DNA of 34,089 bases, taken from positions 1 through 34,089 of the IMG/VR virus record IMGVR_UViG_3300044625_000925, one strand, 5' to 3'. Numbering within the stretch: the stretch's first letter is position 1; each line of letters begins with the position of its first letter. The notes beneath the pieces are model-generated. The model was given only the letters and a program-made list of their open reading frames with translations, was not told the DNA's origin and did no database searches. Below are positions 1 through 8,555 of this stretch, in pieces. The stretch is from a virus. The position numbers were made by a program, and so were the translations under genes.

Positions 1-389
1 GACTTTAAAGACTCAACAATTTTTTTTCTACTTTGTAATTTATTTTCTAACATAACAACACTATTAGAAAATAAATTATCAATCTCCTCATAGTTATTTT
101 TAGTTTTTATGTTATTAATCCACATTTTAATTTCTTCTAAATTTTTTTTAGAAATTTTATTAAAAGTGTTTTCATAAATAATAATTGACTCATTAATAAA
201 ATCATTTGCAACGGATTCTGATAACCCTTTCTTTGAAGAAAGTTCGTCATACAAAAAATAAAGTTTACTTATATTTTTATTTTTTTTTACTAATTCGTTA
301 AATATAAAAATATTATCTTTAAATGTATTTTTATTGTATGATTCAATTAAACACTTTTCTATTTTAGATTTTAAAATTCCAAACTTCAT
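1..389 (-). CDS. Hypothetical protein downstream of portal, cut by window edge
   Basis: Open from ATG at 389 to the window edge, so only the N-terminal 129 residues are seen (begins MKFGILKSKIEKCLIESYN). It is Lys/Asn/Ile-rich, predicted helical, with no motif I recognise. It starts 21 nt after the portal stop codon and has its own RTATTTAT motif at 403-409. In T4-like phages the prohead protease and scaffold follow the portal; this protein shows no protease motif in the visible part, so a core or virion role is only a positional guess. Confidence 0.7.
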   Translation of the reverse strand, partial: MKFGILKSKIEKCLIESYNKNTFKDNIFIFNELVKKNKNISKLYFLYDELSSKKGLSESVANDFINESIIIYENTFNKISKKNLEEIKMWINNIKTKNNYEEIDNLFSNSVVMLENKLQSRKKIVESLK

Positions 390-402
390 AATTTTTTTTA
401 TT

Positions 403-409
403 ATAAATA
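403..409 (-). promoter_or_regulatory. RTATTTAT motif upstream of the 389 gene
   Basis: Reads TAATATTTAT on the minus strand, 13 nt before the ATG. It belongs to the recurrent motif in front of virion and lysis genes in this window. It is a putative phage-specific promoter element, by repetition only. Confidence 0.45.
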
Positions 410-2227
410 TTAGCTATTTAGTAATTTATCTAACTCGTTTTCTATATCCCCTAAAGAATTTGAGGCTTTTGATAAATCTATATACTCATCTTCTGTTATA
501 TCGTCACTTTCTAAAAGTAAATTTAAATTATCTTTTTTAAAGTTTTCAGGGATTGGGGGTCCTCCGCCTTCAGCTCCTCCCCCTCCTGGCGGTGGTGGTG
601 GTGCCCCTCCTGGCGGTGGTGGTGCTCCTGCTCCTCCTTCGGCTGGTGCCGCTCCCGCGGTTTGGGTGCTACCTGTTTGTACTTTATACAATTTGTCCAC
701 AGTATCAAAGAAACCTGTGTGTGTTATGATGGTTGGGGTATTTGCTAATTCAGCGGCCACCGCTCTTTCTAATCTTATTTGTTGTAATTCCATTTTAATT
801 TCTTCATCTGAGAATCCAAAAATATGTTTCTTAGCCCAAGTTGCCGATGTTGGTTGTAATGAGTTAGGTATTTCTGTAACCATATCTTTATATAACAAAA
901 CTTTTTCTTTCCAAACCTCAACCATTAATAAATCAGCTTGTTTAGATGGGTTGGTTAAACCTAATGTAAAGTTTTGTAATTCATCTTCAAATCCTAAAAG
1001 GAATAAATGTATAATTGCAATTTTATTTAATTCAGCAATAACACTTTTTTGTATTTTGTGTATTGTTCTTGCAAATCTAATATCAAGTAATGAAAGATTT
1101 TTTCCATCACCAACAGGTTCCTCAAAACCTAAATAAGCTTTAGGTATTCTTAATGCGGTTAAAAGTTTCTTTTGTATATATTCAATATCGGCAATTTCCG
1201 ATAAGTTAGCGGCCCCTGCCAATGTTTCAATTGGCATTGTTTGTGTTGCATCTCTTACAGGTATAAAGTAATCTTGGTCAACTGCCATCTGATTAAATCT
1301 TAAATCTACGTTACCAGTTTTAGAATCAACAATTTGATCTCTTTTAAATTTGTTTGCAACTCTTTGTACGTAAGCTTCAACATCCTTATCATCCATGTTA
1401 CCAACATAAACCTTAAACACACGTCTTTCAGGTGCTCTTGATGTTCTATATATTAACATCGCGTCTTCAGCAAGCACCAACTGTTTCCATATACGTCTGG
1501 CCTTTTCTAACATAGAAGTACCATAAGGTAATTTTCTATCATCTCCTAGTAATCTAAAATGAGCTATCTCCCAAGTGTTGAATTCCATGTCTTTGTTTTT
1601 CCATACAAACCTTAGATTTTTTTCTTTCATAGATGGAGTTGTATTTGTAGATCTTGTCTCCATACCACGCTCTAATCTTTCGATTTCAATATTTGGTAAT
1701 TGCATACAACTTACAACTCCTTTTTCAGGATCAAGTTTTAGATATACAAAATTATCACCATACTTACACATGTTTCTTACCCACATTTGTAAGTTTGTGT
1801 TTATATCTAAATTATTATTAAATAAATCAACTAAAATACTTTTTATTCTTTTTGATTCAGAATAAACTTGTAAAATATAACCATCATGATTTGATGTTGT
1901 AGATTCTTCTGCATATATATCTAAAGCTGTAGATATTTCAGGAGTATATTCCATTGATTCATAATCATAAAAAGCCGATATTCTATTTGGTTCATAATAA
2001 ACCGCCTGACTATATAAATTATTCTCAATTTTTTTCCAATTGTCATTTAAAAATAAAGTTTGTTGTATCTCTAATTTTTCTTTTTCAAATTGGGACTTAT
2101 CTGTTGTTTTTAAAATTTCTTTTTTATCAAATTTATAAACAGGATCATCCATCCCCAATAAAGAATTGGGTCCAAATGTTTTGGATAACCTTTGCCAAAC
2201 CGTTAAATCTTTTTTATTTTCTTCCAT
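410..2227 (-). CDS. Portal protein, T4 gp20-like
   Basis: 605 aa. Family-level similarity to T4 gp20, the dodecameric portal at the unique head vertex through which terminase pumps DNA and to which the neck attaches. Visible support: the block around residues 260-271 (RTSRAPERRVF), strongly typical of gp20-type portals, preceded by AEDAMLIY and followed by a VGN segment; later the conserved region around 335-385 (ETLAGAANLSEIADIEYIQKKL, then DGKNLS). Residues 524-560 are an almost pure Pro/Gly/Ala tract encoded by a GC-rich low-complexity stretch (about 545-660), very unlike the AT-rich surroundings; the acidic C-terminus follows. It lies downstream of terminase, the usual order. No RTATTTAT motif is seen directly upstream, so it may be co-transcribed with the 56-aa gene. 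Confidence 0.93.
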   Translation of the reverse strand: MEENKKDLTVWQRLSKTFGPNSLLGMDDPVYKFDKKEILKTTDKSQFEKEKLEIQQTLFLNDNWKKIENNLYSQAVYYEPNRISAFYDYESMEYTPEISTALDIYAEESTTSNHDGYILQVYSESKRIKSILVDLFNNNLDINTNLQMWVRNMCKYGDNFVYLKLDPEKGVVSCMQLPNIEIERLERGMETRSTNTTPSMKEKNLRFVWKNKDMEFNTWEIAHFRLLGDDRKLPYGTSMLEKARRIWKQLVLAEDAMLIYRTSRAPERRVFKVYVGNMDDKDVEAYVQRVANKFKRDQIVDSKTGNVDLRFNQMAVDQDYFIPVRDATQTMPIETLAGAANLSEIADIEYIQKKLLTALRIPKAYLGFEEPVGDGKNLSLLDIRFARTIHKIQKSVIAELNKIAIIHLFLLGFEDELQNFTLGLTNPSKQADLLMVEVWKEKVLLYKDMVTEIPNSLQPTSATWAKKHIFGFSDEEIKMELQQIRLERAVAAELANTPTIITHTGFFDTVDKLYKVQTGSTQTAGAAPAEGGAGAPPPPGGAPPPPPGGGGAEGGGPPIPENFKKDNLNLLLESDDITEDEYIDLSKASNSLGDIENELDKLLNS

Positions 2228-2292
2228 ATGTAAAATTTAACTTATATTTTTTTAATATAAAGTTTATTGTGATATATTATAATTATATTACA

Positions 2293-2463
2293 TTAGACTA
2301 ATTTTGTTGTTGTTGTGGTTGTTATGAAATCAATGGTGTTATACTGACTTTTTTTTCTAAAAGTAGGCTCTATTATTTTAACCGAATATATTCCTTCACC
2401 ATTAACAATCAAGTTTGATCCCCCAATTATTTTTCCACTTTTTTTTCTCCTTATACTACCCAT
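2293..2463 (-). CDS. Small protein between terminase and portal (56 aa)
   Basis: ATG at 2463, TAA at 2293-2295. 56 aa, very basic N-terminus (GSIRRKKSGKIIGG) and a C-terminal run of six threonines before KLV. Function not recognised. Support for being real: it fills the gap between terminase and portal in the same orientation and has an RTATTTAT motif 5 nt upstream. The Thr run resembles the Thr run ending the 30270-30764 gene, which is a linker to a Cys-rich domain there; no Cys-rich frame follows here. Confidence 0.6.
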   Translation of the reverse strand: MGSIRRKKSGKIIGGSNLIVNGEGIYSVKIIEPTFRKKSQYNTIDFITTTTTTKLV

Positions 2464-2467
2464 AGCT

Positions 2468-2474
2468 ATAAATA
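2468..2474 (-). promoter_or_regulatory. RTATTTAT motif, 56-aa gene
   Basis: Minus strand reads AATATTTATAGCTATG, 4 nt from the start codon. It overlaps the region just before the terminase stop codon at 2478-2480. Confidence 0.45.
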
Positions 2475-2477
2475 TTA

Positions 2478-4247
2478 TTACTTACCAAATAACCAATTAT
2501 ATTTTATATAATCATCTTTAGTTGCCGAATTAATCTCCTTACCTAAATAATCTCTTTTAATATTTAAATTAGGTAACACAGGATTAAAATGTACTTCTTT
2601 AGCAACAGAATCATTTGACGCCACAGTCCATGATTCTAACATGACTTTTGCCTGTTGTACTACTTTTTCTAATTTTGTAAATGAAAATTCCCCAACATAT
2701 ATTGCCATTGATATTCCCATTATTAAATCATCATGTTGTCCTTTTTGATGGTCAGGTCTTCCGTTAATATAAACAAATGTATTCATTTCATTATATAACC
2801 TAACACTTCTTATTTTAAACTTATGTCTTACCGCCTCCTCAAATGCGGCAATAATTTGTACTCTTTTATTATTAAAGTTTAAACCAGGAATTTTATCCGC
2901 CATTTTTGTTGTGTTAGACCAAATACTTGTAGTATCGACTCCATCAACATACAAGTTTTTATAACCTAATTCTTGTAATTTCCTTACTGTAGTTATACCC
3001 ATACCGCCAGTTATGTCAACAACAACAAAAGCCGAATACATTATTGCCCATTTGTATGCAATTTCCGCCAAAGCGTCTGGAGGTATTTTTCCTACGTATT
3101 CAAAAACCTGTTCTCTATCGTCAAAATCAATTATTTGTATCGAACTAAAATCTTCGCTGTCACCTCTTGAAACATCAATGCCCATTATATACCTGTGACC
3201 TTGTATAGGATCTTTCCATACCCATAATGAGTTACCCATTAATTTTCCACTAGGATCACACAATGTATTATTTTTTATTTCTTCTAATTGTTTGTTATCA
3301 AAAACATTATCACCCGAACCTAAAAATTCACAATTTAACTCTTGGTTAATTTTTCTTTTGTCGTACTTTAATTTTTTTACCATTTTTTCATACCATGTTG
3401 AGCATGGTTTGTAACCATCTTTAAAGTAATTTGAAATTTCTTCATAATTTCTTTCGTATGGATCAAGATGTGCAAATGATATATGTTTAGATTCATCTTG
3501 TTCATCTTTATTTAAAAGGTAATGTACTAAATCGTCAGTAGGCACCAAAAATAAATCTTTTGCATATCTTGGGTCTCTCCACCAATACATTTCAGATATT
3601 TTAAAATTATTGATCCCTTTAACCGCCTGATTATATACATCATAATATATTGGATCATATCCATTTGGTGTTGATACAACTATAACTTTACCACCTGTAG
3701 AAAGTGATGCCATACAAGCCGCCCAAAAATCACTATCAGCCTCAATAAATGCCGCCTCATCAAATACAAGTATTGTCGGCGTAAAACCACGAAGTGCATC
3801 TTTTGATGTTGCAACCGCCTTTACCTCACTACCGTTTGTTAACTTGTAATGTTTTTGTGAGTTCTTATCCACAGAAAATCCAGCACCAACCCATGAAGGC
3901 CACTGATCAACAAAAGTTCTTATTTTGTTTGCCATCTCCATTGAGGTATCAAGTTTATTGGCAATTATAAGAATTTTTTCAGGTTGATTTTTTTTAGCAA
4001 AGACTAGTCTTTTTGAAACCCATGCGGCGGTAACTGTTGATACTCCGGCCTGTCTATATTTTAAAGCAATATTTTCTTCATAATCCTCATAATCTTTTAA
4101 CAATGAAACCTGATCTGGAAATAATTGTAAAGGGACATATTTAGAAACTGTATTATCATATGTTTGTAGATATGTCTTTAAAGCGTATTCAGTATCTTTC
4201 ATACACCTAACATACTCCAACATGATTTGTTCTTTTGTTAAACTCAT
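2478..4247 (-). CDS. Terminase large subunit (TerL, gp17-like)
   Basis: 589 aa, full length for the family. Packaging motor: N-terminal ATPase plus C-terminal RNase H-like nuclease. ATPase: Walker-A position at residues 65-71 (RQAGVST), Walker B ILVFDEAAF at 159-167 with catalytic Glu164, coupling motif VVSTPN at 190-195. Nuclease: acidic residues in GIDVSRGD (Asp358), VVDITGGMG (Asp411) and GQHDD (Asp506/507). The P-loop lacks the usual lysine (GVST where many families have GKST/GKTT), a variant I believe occurs in some terminases. It has its own RTATTTAT motif and sits behind a strong terminator, so it begins a new transcription unit with portal. Confidence 0.95.
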   Translation of the reverse strand: MSLTKEQIMLEYVRCMKDTEYALKTYLQTYDNTVSKYVPLQLFPDQVSLLKDYEDYEENIALKYRQAGVSTVTAAWVSKRLVFAKKNQPEKILIIANKLDTSMEMANKIRTFVDQWPSWVGAGFSVDKNSQKHYKLTNGSEVKAVATSKDALRGFTPTILVFDEAAFIEADSDFWAACMASLSTGGKVIVVSTPNGYDPIYYDVYNQAVKGINNFKISEMYWWRDPRYAKDLFLVPTDDLVHYLLNKDEQDESKHISFAHLDPYERNYEEISNYFKDGYKPCSTWYEKMVKKLKYDKRKINQELNCEFLGSGDNVFDNKQLEEIKNNTLCDPSGKLMGNSLWVWKDPIQGHRYIMGIDVSRGDSEDFSSIQIIDFDDREQVFEYVGKIPPDALAEIAYKWAIMYSAFVVVDITGGMGITTVRKLQELGYKNLYVDGVDTTSIWSNTTKMADKIPGLNFNNKRVQIIAAFEEAVRHKFKIRSVRLYNEMNTFVYINGRPDHQKGQHDDLIMGISMAIYVGEFSFTKLEKVVQQAKVMLESWTVASNDSVAKEVHFNPVLPNLNIKRDYLGKEINSATKDDYIKYNWLFGK

Positions 4248-4260
4248 AAAGTATTTTATT

Positions 4261-4267
4261 ATAAATA
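4261..4267 (-). promoter_or_regulatory. RTATTTAT motif, terminase
   Basis: Minus strand reads ATGTATTTATAATA, 14 nt before the terminase ATG and just downstream of the 4288-4313 terminator, the expected arrangement for a new promoter. Confidence 0.5.
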
Positions 4268-4287
4268 CATTCTCAATTTTTATTTAT

Positions 4288-4313
4288 AAAAAAACCCACC
4301 TTTTAGGTGGGTT
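4288..4313 (-). terminator. Rho-independent terminator after the 452-aa gene
   Basis: Minus strand: AACCCACC, loop TAAAA-type, GGTGGGTT, followed by a run of seven T. It separates the upstream structural operon (8481 to 4322) from terminase/portal. Confidence 0.85.
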
Positions 4314-4321
4314 AATTAAAT

Positions 4322-5680
4322 TTAATAAGTGTAATTGTCGTCTTCATAATCATATTCGTCATCATCATCACTTCTAAGTCTATCATATTCTTTTTTTGCT
4401 TTTTGATACAACTCTCTAAATTCTTTTACCGCCTTTAAATTGTCTTCTTTTTTATTTGAAACTACATTAGCGATTATTTGTTTTAAAAATCTTTCAGCCG
4501 GAACCTCATACAGGGCTTTCTCAAAGAACGGCATATAAACACGACCAGAAGGGTCTAAAACTAATTCATCAGGTAACATTGTTCTTATTTTTCTTGCTAA
4601 TTCAGCACCAACTCTAAAATTCATTGGTTCATTCTCCATAGTATCTGTCTGTGAAATAACTTGTCTTGCCATTTCAGGATCCATATTCCTCCACTGTTCT
4701 CTTGTTGTAACCATACTAAACGCCTTATCAACTTCATGTAAAAGTATTGGAAAAATTAACCCGTTAGCAAACCAAGTATCTTTTTCTTCCGATTCACCAT
4801 CATTATTATCATCTTCATCGTCATCATCTGGTTCAGGGGCCTTGGCCTTACCTGCGGAACCCGCAGCATTACCACCCAACATCTCAATTAACTGTTGATT
4901 TGTAAAATACATCAAATCGTTTGCCCCCATTATTTTATTATATAGTGGATATAGTGATGGGTCAATTGCATCTAATCTATTTTTATATGCTTGATAGCCA
5001 TATTGACCTCTTTTTGCCTTACCCATAACATAAGCATTGATAATGTTTCTTTTTTCAATCTCAAGTTGTTTTTGCTCTTCAGGTGTTAACTCATCAATAT
5101 CAAATGAAAAATTTGCCGGTATTGGTAATTTTTTATTTTCTTTTGCTTTAATTTGAAAAATAGACGGGTCTATTGATTGTTCACCTAAAAACGTTAACAA
5201 ATTAAAAAATTCAAATTCAAATATTGTTCCTCCATCACGAGATTTTCTTTTTTTAATATACCCTTCTCTTAATGCTTGTTCCATTGTCATATCATGAGGC
5301 ATCCACCCTTCTTCTTTTGCGCCAATCTCAACGGCAAGATCTCTAAGTTTTTCTCTATGTCTTGGTTCTGTCATCATGGCTTGTCTAACTGCCATCATTT
5401 GTTCCATTTGAATTGCAGACATAACTGAAGGGTCTGTTATATTTCTTTCAGTGCCAAAATACCTTTTAACATAATCCACAATTTCTTTAAATCTATCACC
5501 AGCCAACCTCTCAACGTCAGATACCCCACCAGCAAAACCTCTGTTTTTTGCGTATATATTTTCAGGATCTTCTATTTTCTGTTGAACTCTTGGGTCCATT
5601 CTTTCTGGGTAATCGCCATAATCAACAGGAGCCTCTTTTACAATTCTTCTTATTAGTCTTTCAAGTTCTCTATGTCCCAT
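4322..5680 (-). CDS. Hypothetical virion-associated protein (452 aa)
   Basis: Not recognised. Begins MGHRELERLIRRIVKEA, a short basic amphipathic segment similar in style to the N-terminus of the 15168-15707 protein. Mostly helical and charged; an acidic low-complexity tract (DDDDEDDNNDGESEE) lies near residues 293-307 and another ends the protein (SDDDDEYDYEDD). No enzyme motif seen. Starts 2 nt after the stop of the 350-aa gene and is the last gene before a terminator, so it belongs to the structural operon starting at 8481. A structural or core role is inferred from position between these genes and terminase. Confidence 0.85.
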   Translation of the reverse strand: MGHRELERLIRRIVKEAPVDYGDYPERMDPRVQQKIEDPENIYAKNRGFAGGVSDVERLAGDRFKEIVDYVKRYFGTERNITDPSVMSAIQMEQMMAVRQAMMTEPRHREKLRDLAVEIGAKEEGWMPHDMTMEQALREGYIKKRKSRDGGTIFEFEFFNLLTFLGEQSIDPSIFQIKAKENKKLPIPANFSFDIDELTPEEQKQLEIEKRNIINAYVMGKAKRGQYGYQAYKNRLDAIDPSLYPLYNKIMGANDLMYFTNQQLIEMLGGNAAGSAGKAKAPEPDDDDEDDNNDGESEEKDTWFANGLIFPILLHEVDKAFSMVTTREQWRNMDPEMARQVISQTDTMENEPMNFRVGAELARKIRTMLPDELVLDPSGRVYMPFFEKALYEVPAERFLKQIIANVVSNKKEDNLKAVKEFRELYQKAKKEYDRLRSDDDDEYDYEDDNYTY

Positions 5681-5682
5681 TA

Positions 5683-6735
5683 TTAAAAATTTAATACGTT
5701 CATTATAGCGTCAATGAAATTACTTTGTTGTTTTTCCATTTTAGCCTTTGGTTGTTCCTCAACACCAGGATTAGGATCTTTAAAAGGGTTTCCTTTTCTT
5801 CTTGTTGGTGTTTTAGTTTTTTCTCTTTCTTTAGTTCTTTCTTTTTCTTTTGTCCCAGCTTTTGGGTGTTCTTCAACACCAGGATTAGGATCTCTAAATG
5901 GATTATCTTTAGTTCTATCCTTTTCTTTAGTTCTATCCTTTTCTTTAGTTCTATCTTTTTCTTTTGTGTCTTCACCTAAAGAAAAAATACTTGATATAGG
6001 TCTTTTCATTTTTTTCATTTCTATTCCTGATTCGTCTGAAAACATAGACATCTTTTTTGGATTTCTCAAAATCATAGAATTAAATTTATTAGATTTTTCA
6101 GATATAGTTTTTAACATATTACCTTTAGTAAAAGTTGGGTTGATGTGTTCATCCAACATATCAAGAATTTTGTCTTCTAAAAATCTTTCTAAATTTTCAT
6201 TTGTTTTTCTTTTAACTGTTTTTTCAGGATGTTTTTTTTCTGGCATATTTTTGTATTGTTTTTTGGATGTACTATCAGAAAATTCTTTAGCCATCTTACA
6301 CCATTTTTCTTTTGTTTTACCTTTACTGTTATCACATTTTGACCAAAACAAAGCTTGTTGGGATTTAGATTCAAATTTTTCTTTTATATCAGATTCAAAC
6401 ATTCCCATTCCATCTTCAGTTGCATCAGGATCGTTTACTACGTTTAAAGTGTCATCTTCAGACATTTCACCTTCTAACGTAACATCAACACTACCATCAG
6501 TATTTAATTTAAATGCTCTTCCTCCAGGAAGTGATTCTCCTTTTGATTTAGCATCCGAGACTTCAGCAGCACTAAACTTTTTTATTTTAGTCACTATATC
6601 TTGGGCTTCTTTTGCTTCTTTCTTCTTTGAAAATTTTTCAGACAATACTTTTATCTGACTATCATTTAAATTACTAATAGTATTAAACGACAACCCATTT
6701 TCAAGTAAAGTTAAAATATGATTTTTAGTTCTCAT
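5683..6735 (-). CDS. Repeat-rich basic protein of the structural operon (350 aa)
   Basis: Not assigned. N-terminus MRTKNHILTLLENG. A central segment, about residues 127-170 (QQALFWSKCDN...KWCKMAKEFSDS...YKNMPEKKH), is a Cys/Lys-rich motif of a kind I associate with phage virion-associated proteins. The C-terminal third is low complexity: three copies of KEKDRT, then two imperfect copies of a roughly 40-residue unit containing NPFxDPNPGVEExPKA. Overlaps the preceding gene by 11 bp (6725-6735), typical of translational coupling. The antisense strand is open for 314 codons only because of this repeat composition. Confidence 0.85.
   Translation of the reverse strand: MRTKNHILTLLENGLSFNTISNLNDSQIKVLSEKFSKKKEAKEAQDIVTKIKKFSAAEVSDAKSKGESLPGGRAFKLNTDGSVDVTLEGEMSEDDTLNVVNDPDATEDGMGMFESDIKEKFESKSQQALFWSKCDNSKGKTKEKWCKMAKEFSDSTSKKQYKNMPEKKHPEKTVKRKTNENLERFLEDKILDMLDEHINPTFTKGNMLKTISEKSNKFNSMILRNPKKMSMFSDESGIEMKKMKRPISSIFSLGEDTKEKDRTKEKDRTKEKDRTKDNPFRDPNPGVEEHPKAGTKEKERTKEREKTKTPTRRKGNPFKDPNPGVEEQPKAKMEKQQSNFIDAIMNVLNF
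5906..5959. repeat. Three tandem 18-bp repeats
   Basis: Unit TCTTTAGTTCTATCCTTT on the plus strand, three copies, the last with one change. In frame with the 350-aa gene, giving three KEKDRT units. A longer imperfect duplication (around 5741-5800 and 5860-5910) flanks it and encodes NPFxDPNPGVEE twice. Confidence 0.9.
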
Positions 6736-7132
6736 ACACTACTTTTTTATCAAATTCAAGAACGATATCACGTTCATATAGTTTATCTTTTACTTCTTGT
6801 TCCGTTTCTCCAAACTTGAAGACCAACCTTTTAGTTATTGAAAAATCGATTTCATTTGTTTCTTTTTCCCACCCTAAAGATATAACTCCATCCATTGAGT
6901 CCATCATTGAAAAAACATCTGAATTTTGAATCAATTCTAAAGATATTTCTCCATTTATTAATGACCCAACTTTTTTAACATACTCAAAATCAGGGGGTGA
7001 TGGATAACCATTTGATGGTTTTGATTCCCAATTTTCCCCCCAAACATCTAATGCGTCTGAAAATATGAATTCATAAATGTTGTCACCTTTATAATTAGGT
7101 CCCATTCCATTTATGTATATTAGATACATCAT
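6725..7132 (-). CDS. Hypothetical protein (135 aa)
   Basis: Begins MMYLIYINGMGPNYKGDNIYEFIFSD. Compact, mixed alpha/beta composition, acidic, no motif recognised. The ATG at 7132 overlaps the TGA stop of the upstream 450-aa gene (ATGA) and its own end overlaps the next gene by 11 bp, so it is the middle member of a tightly coupled structural operon. Small baseplate, neck or tail-completion proteins often look like this, but that is only context. Confidence 0.85.
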   Translation of the reverse strand: MMYLIYINGMGPNYKGDNIYEFIFSDALDVWGENWESKPSNGYPSPPDFEYVKKVGSLINGEISLELIQNSDVFSMMDSMDGVISLGWEKETNEIDFSITKRLVFKFGETEQEVKDKLYERDIVLEFDKKVVYEN

Positions 7133-8481
7133 AGAACTCTTTTTCCGCTGGTTGAAATTTTATGTTCCTTTAACCCAACTTTAAATAATAAGTTCTTTTT
7201 ATTTGTAGACCCAATTAGAGTTGCTCTTGGATTTTTTTCTAAAAACTTTAATGCCGCTCTTTCTTGAGAAATGGTTGATGATAATCTTTTAATTTCCATT
7301 TCATTAACCATAAAATTTTCTTTTAAAATATTTTGATTTAATCTTTTTTTATTATTTAAAGATTTTTTTTCATCTTCTGTGATTGAGAAATATTTACCGA
7401 TAATTTTGTCAACTTTAGATTCTGAAAACATATTATCAACTCTAGTACCTAAAGGACCAACTTGCATTCTATTTCTATTTCTATAACCATATTCAGTCAT
7501 TTCACCATCTTCAGTTGGTGGTTGAGGGGTTTCTATTTCTGGAGATTCTTCATCTTCCATACCTTCTTCATCTCCCATTCCTGTATCTCCTTCTTCCTCA
7601 TCTTCTTCTTCACCTTCTAAACGATCTATTATTTCTTCTACATCTTCATCGTCTAATACAGAAATGTCTAATGAAGATATTATTGAATTTAATATATATT
7701 TAACGTCGTCAGAATCCATCTCTTCGTTATTAAGATATTTTCTAATTTTTTGTGAAAGTTTTCCTGTTAATTTTTGTATTAACTTAAAAGAAACTCCCCC
7801 TTTTTCTTTTCCTTCTTCATCTCCCATTGGTTCTTCATCTCCCATTGGTTCTTCATCCCCCATTCCTGTGTCTCCTTCTTCATCTCCCATAGGTGATCCA
7901 CCTGTTTCAGGTGCTCCACCAGCCATAGGATCAGGTGCTCCACCAGCCATAGGATCAGGCGCTCCACCAGCCATAGGATCAGGTGCTCCACCAGCCATAG
8001 GATCAGGCGCTCCACCAGCCATAGGATCAGGTGATGAGGATGGGGCAGGTGCCGGTTCAGGTAATGTTGGTGCCTCTTCAGGGGCAACATCCGCCTTTGG
8101 TTTGGCAACCTTTAATTTAAATTTTTTCTGTTCTGTAAATAAATTAGTCCCTTTATCATTATCATATAAAGTATTAAATTCTTTGGCCATTAAATTTAAT
8201 TTTTTTAATGCTTCAGAATATGATCTAAAATATCTCCTATTTTTCATAGGTTCTATATAATCAGAATAAGATTCTGTTATATTTCTTTTTATAATATAAC
8301 CTTGTCTTTCTTTTACAATTTCATACGAATTACCATCCGCCAGAGGTAGTCTATATTCTGTTGATTTTAATTCTATTTCTTTATTAGGTAATGAATGATT
8401 GTAATTAGCAATCTCCATAATTCTACGAATTTTATCCATACCACCTAATTTTTCACTTCCAATAGGTTTAAGTCCTCCCAT
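7129..8481 (-). CDS. Structural-operon protein with DPMAGGAP repeats (450 aa)
   Basis: First gene of the operon, behind an RTATTTAT motif. N-terminal domain about 1-125 (MGGLKPIGSEKLGGMDKIRRIM), then a Pro/Ala linker, five perfect 8-residue repeats DPMAGGAP (about 154-193), three MGDEEP-type acidic repeats, and a strongly acidic segment with EEEDEEEGDTGMGDEE. C-terminal domain, about the last 110 residues, is basic. I recognise the style as a conserved large-phage structural or core protein but cannot name a function. Repeat number is likely variable between relatives. Confidence 0.85.
   Translation of the reverse strand: MGGLKPIGSEKLGGMDKIRRIMEIANYNHSLPNKEIELKSTEYRLPLADGNSYEIVKERQGYIIKRNITESYSDYIEPMKNRRYFRSYSEALKKLNLMAKEFNTLYDNDKGTNLFTEQKKFKLKVAKPKADVAPEEAPTLPEPAPAPSSSPDPMAGGAPDPMAGGAPDPMAGGAPDPMAGGAPDPMAGGAPETGGSPMGDEEGDTGMGDEEPMGDEEPMGDEEGKEKGGVSFKLIQKLTGKLSQKIRKYLNNEEMDSDDVKYILNSIISSLDISVLDDEDVEEIIDRLEGEEEDEEEGDTGMGDEEGMEDEESPEIETPQPPTEDGEMTEYGYRNRNRMQVGPLGTRVDNMFSESKVDKIIGKYFSITEDEKKSLNNKKRLNQNILKENFMVNEMEIKRLSSTISQERAALKFLEKNPRATLIGSTNKKNLLFKVGLKEHKISTSGKRVL
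7910..8029. repeat. Five tandem 24-bp repeats
   Basis: Unit GGTGCTCCACCAGCCATAGG plus ATCA, five head-to-tail copies differing only by a silent T/C at position 3 (copies 3 and 5 carry C). The unit length is a multiple of three, so copy-number change keeps frame in the 450-aa gene. GC-richer than the surroundings. Confidence 0.97.
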
Positions 8482-8513
8482 AGTATATTTTTTTGATTAA
8501 ATTATTTTATTAA

Positions 8514-8520
8514 ATAAATA
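8514..8520 (-). promoter_or_regulatory. RTATTTAT motif, structural operon
   Basis: Minus strand reads ATATATTTATTTAAT, 33 nt upstream of the ATG at 8481. Candidate promoter for the 8481-4322 operon. Confidence 0.45.
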
Positions 8521-8555
8521 TATCATTATTTGCTATTATTTTATTTTTGATTTAA

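Noticed and set aside
5714-6658. 314-codon open frame on the plus strand
   Set aside because: Antisense to the repeat-rich 350-aa gene; hydrophobic Ser/Phe/Leu-rich composition mirrors Lys/Glu/Arg codons of the real gene, and no promoter precedes it.
7910-8029. CRISPR array
   Set aside because: Repeats are contiguous, in frame and have no spacers.
7664-8260. 198-codon plus-strand frame with Gly/Ala/Pro repeats
   Set aside because: Mirror image of the 24-bp repeat array in the 450-aa gene; no start-site signals.
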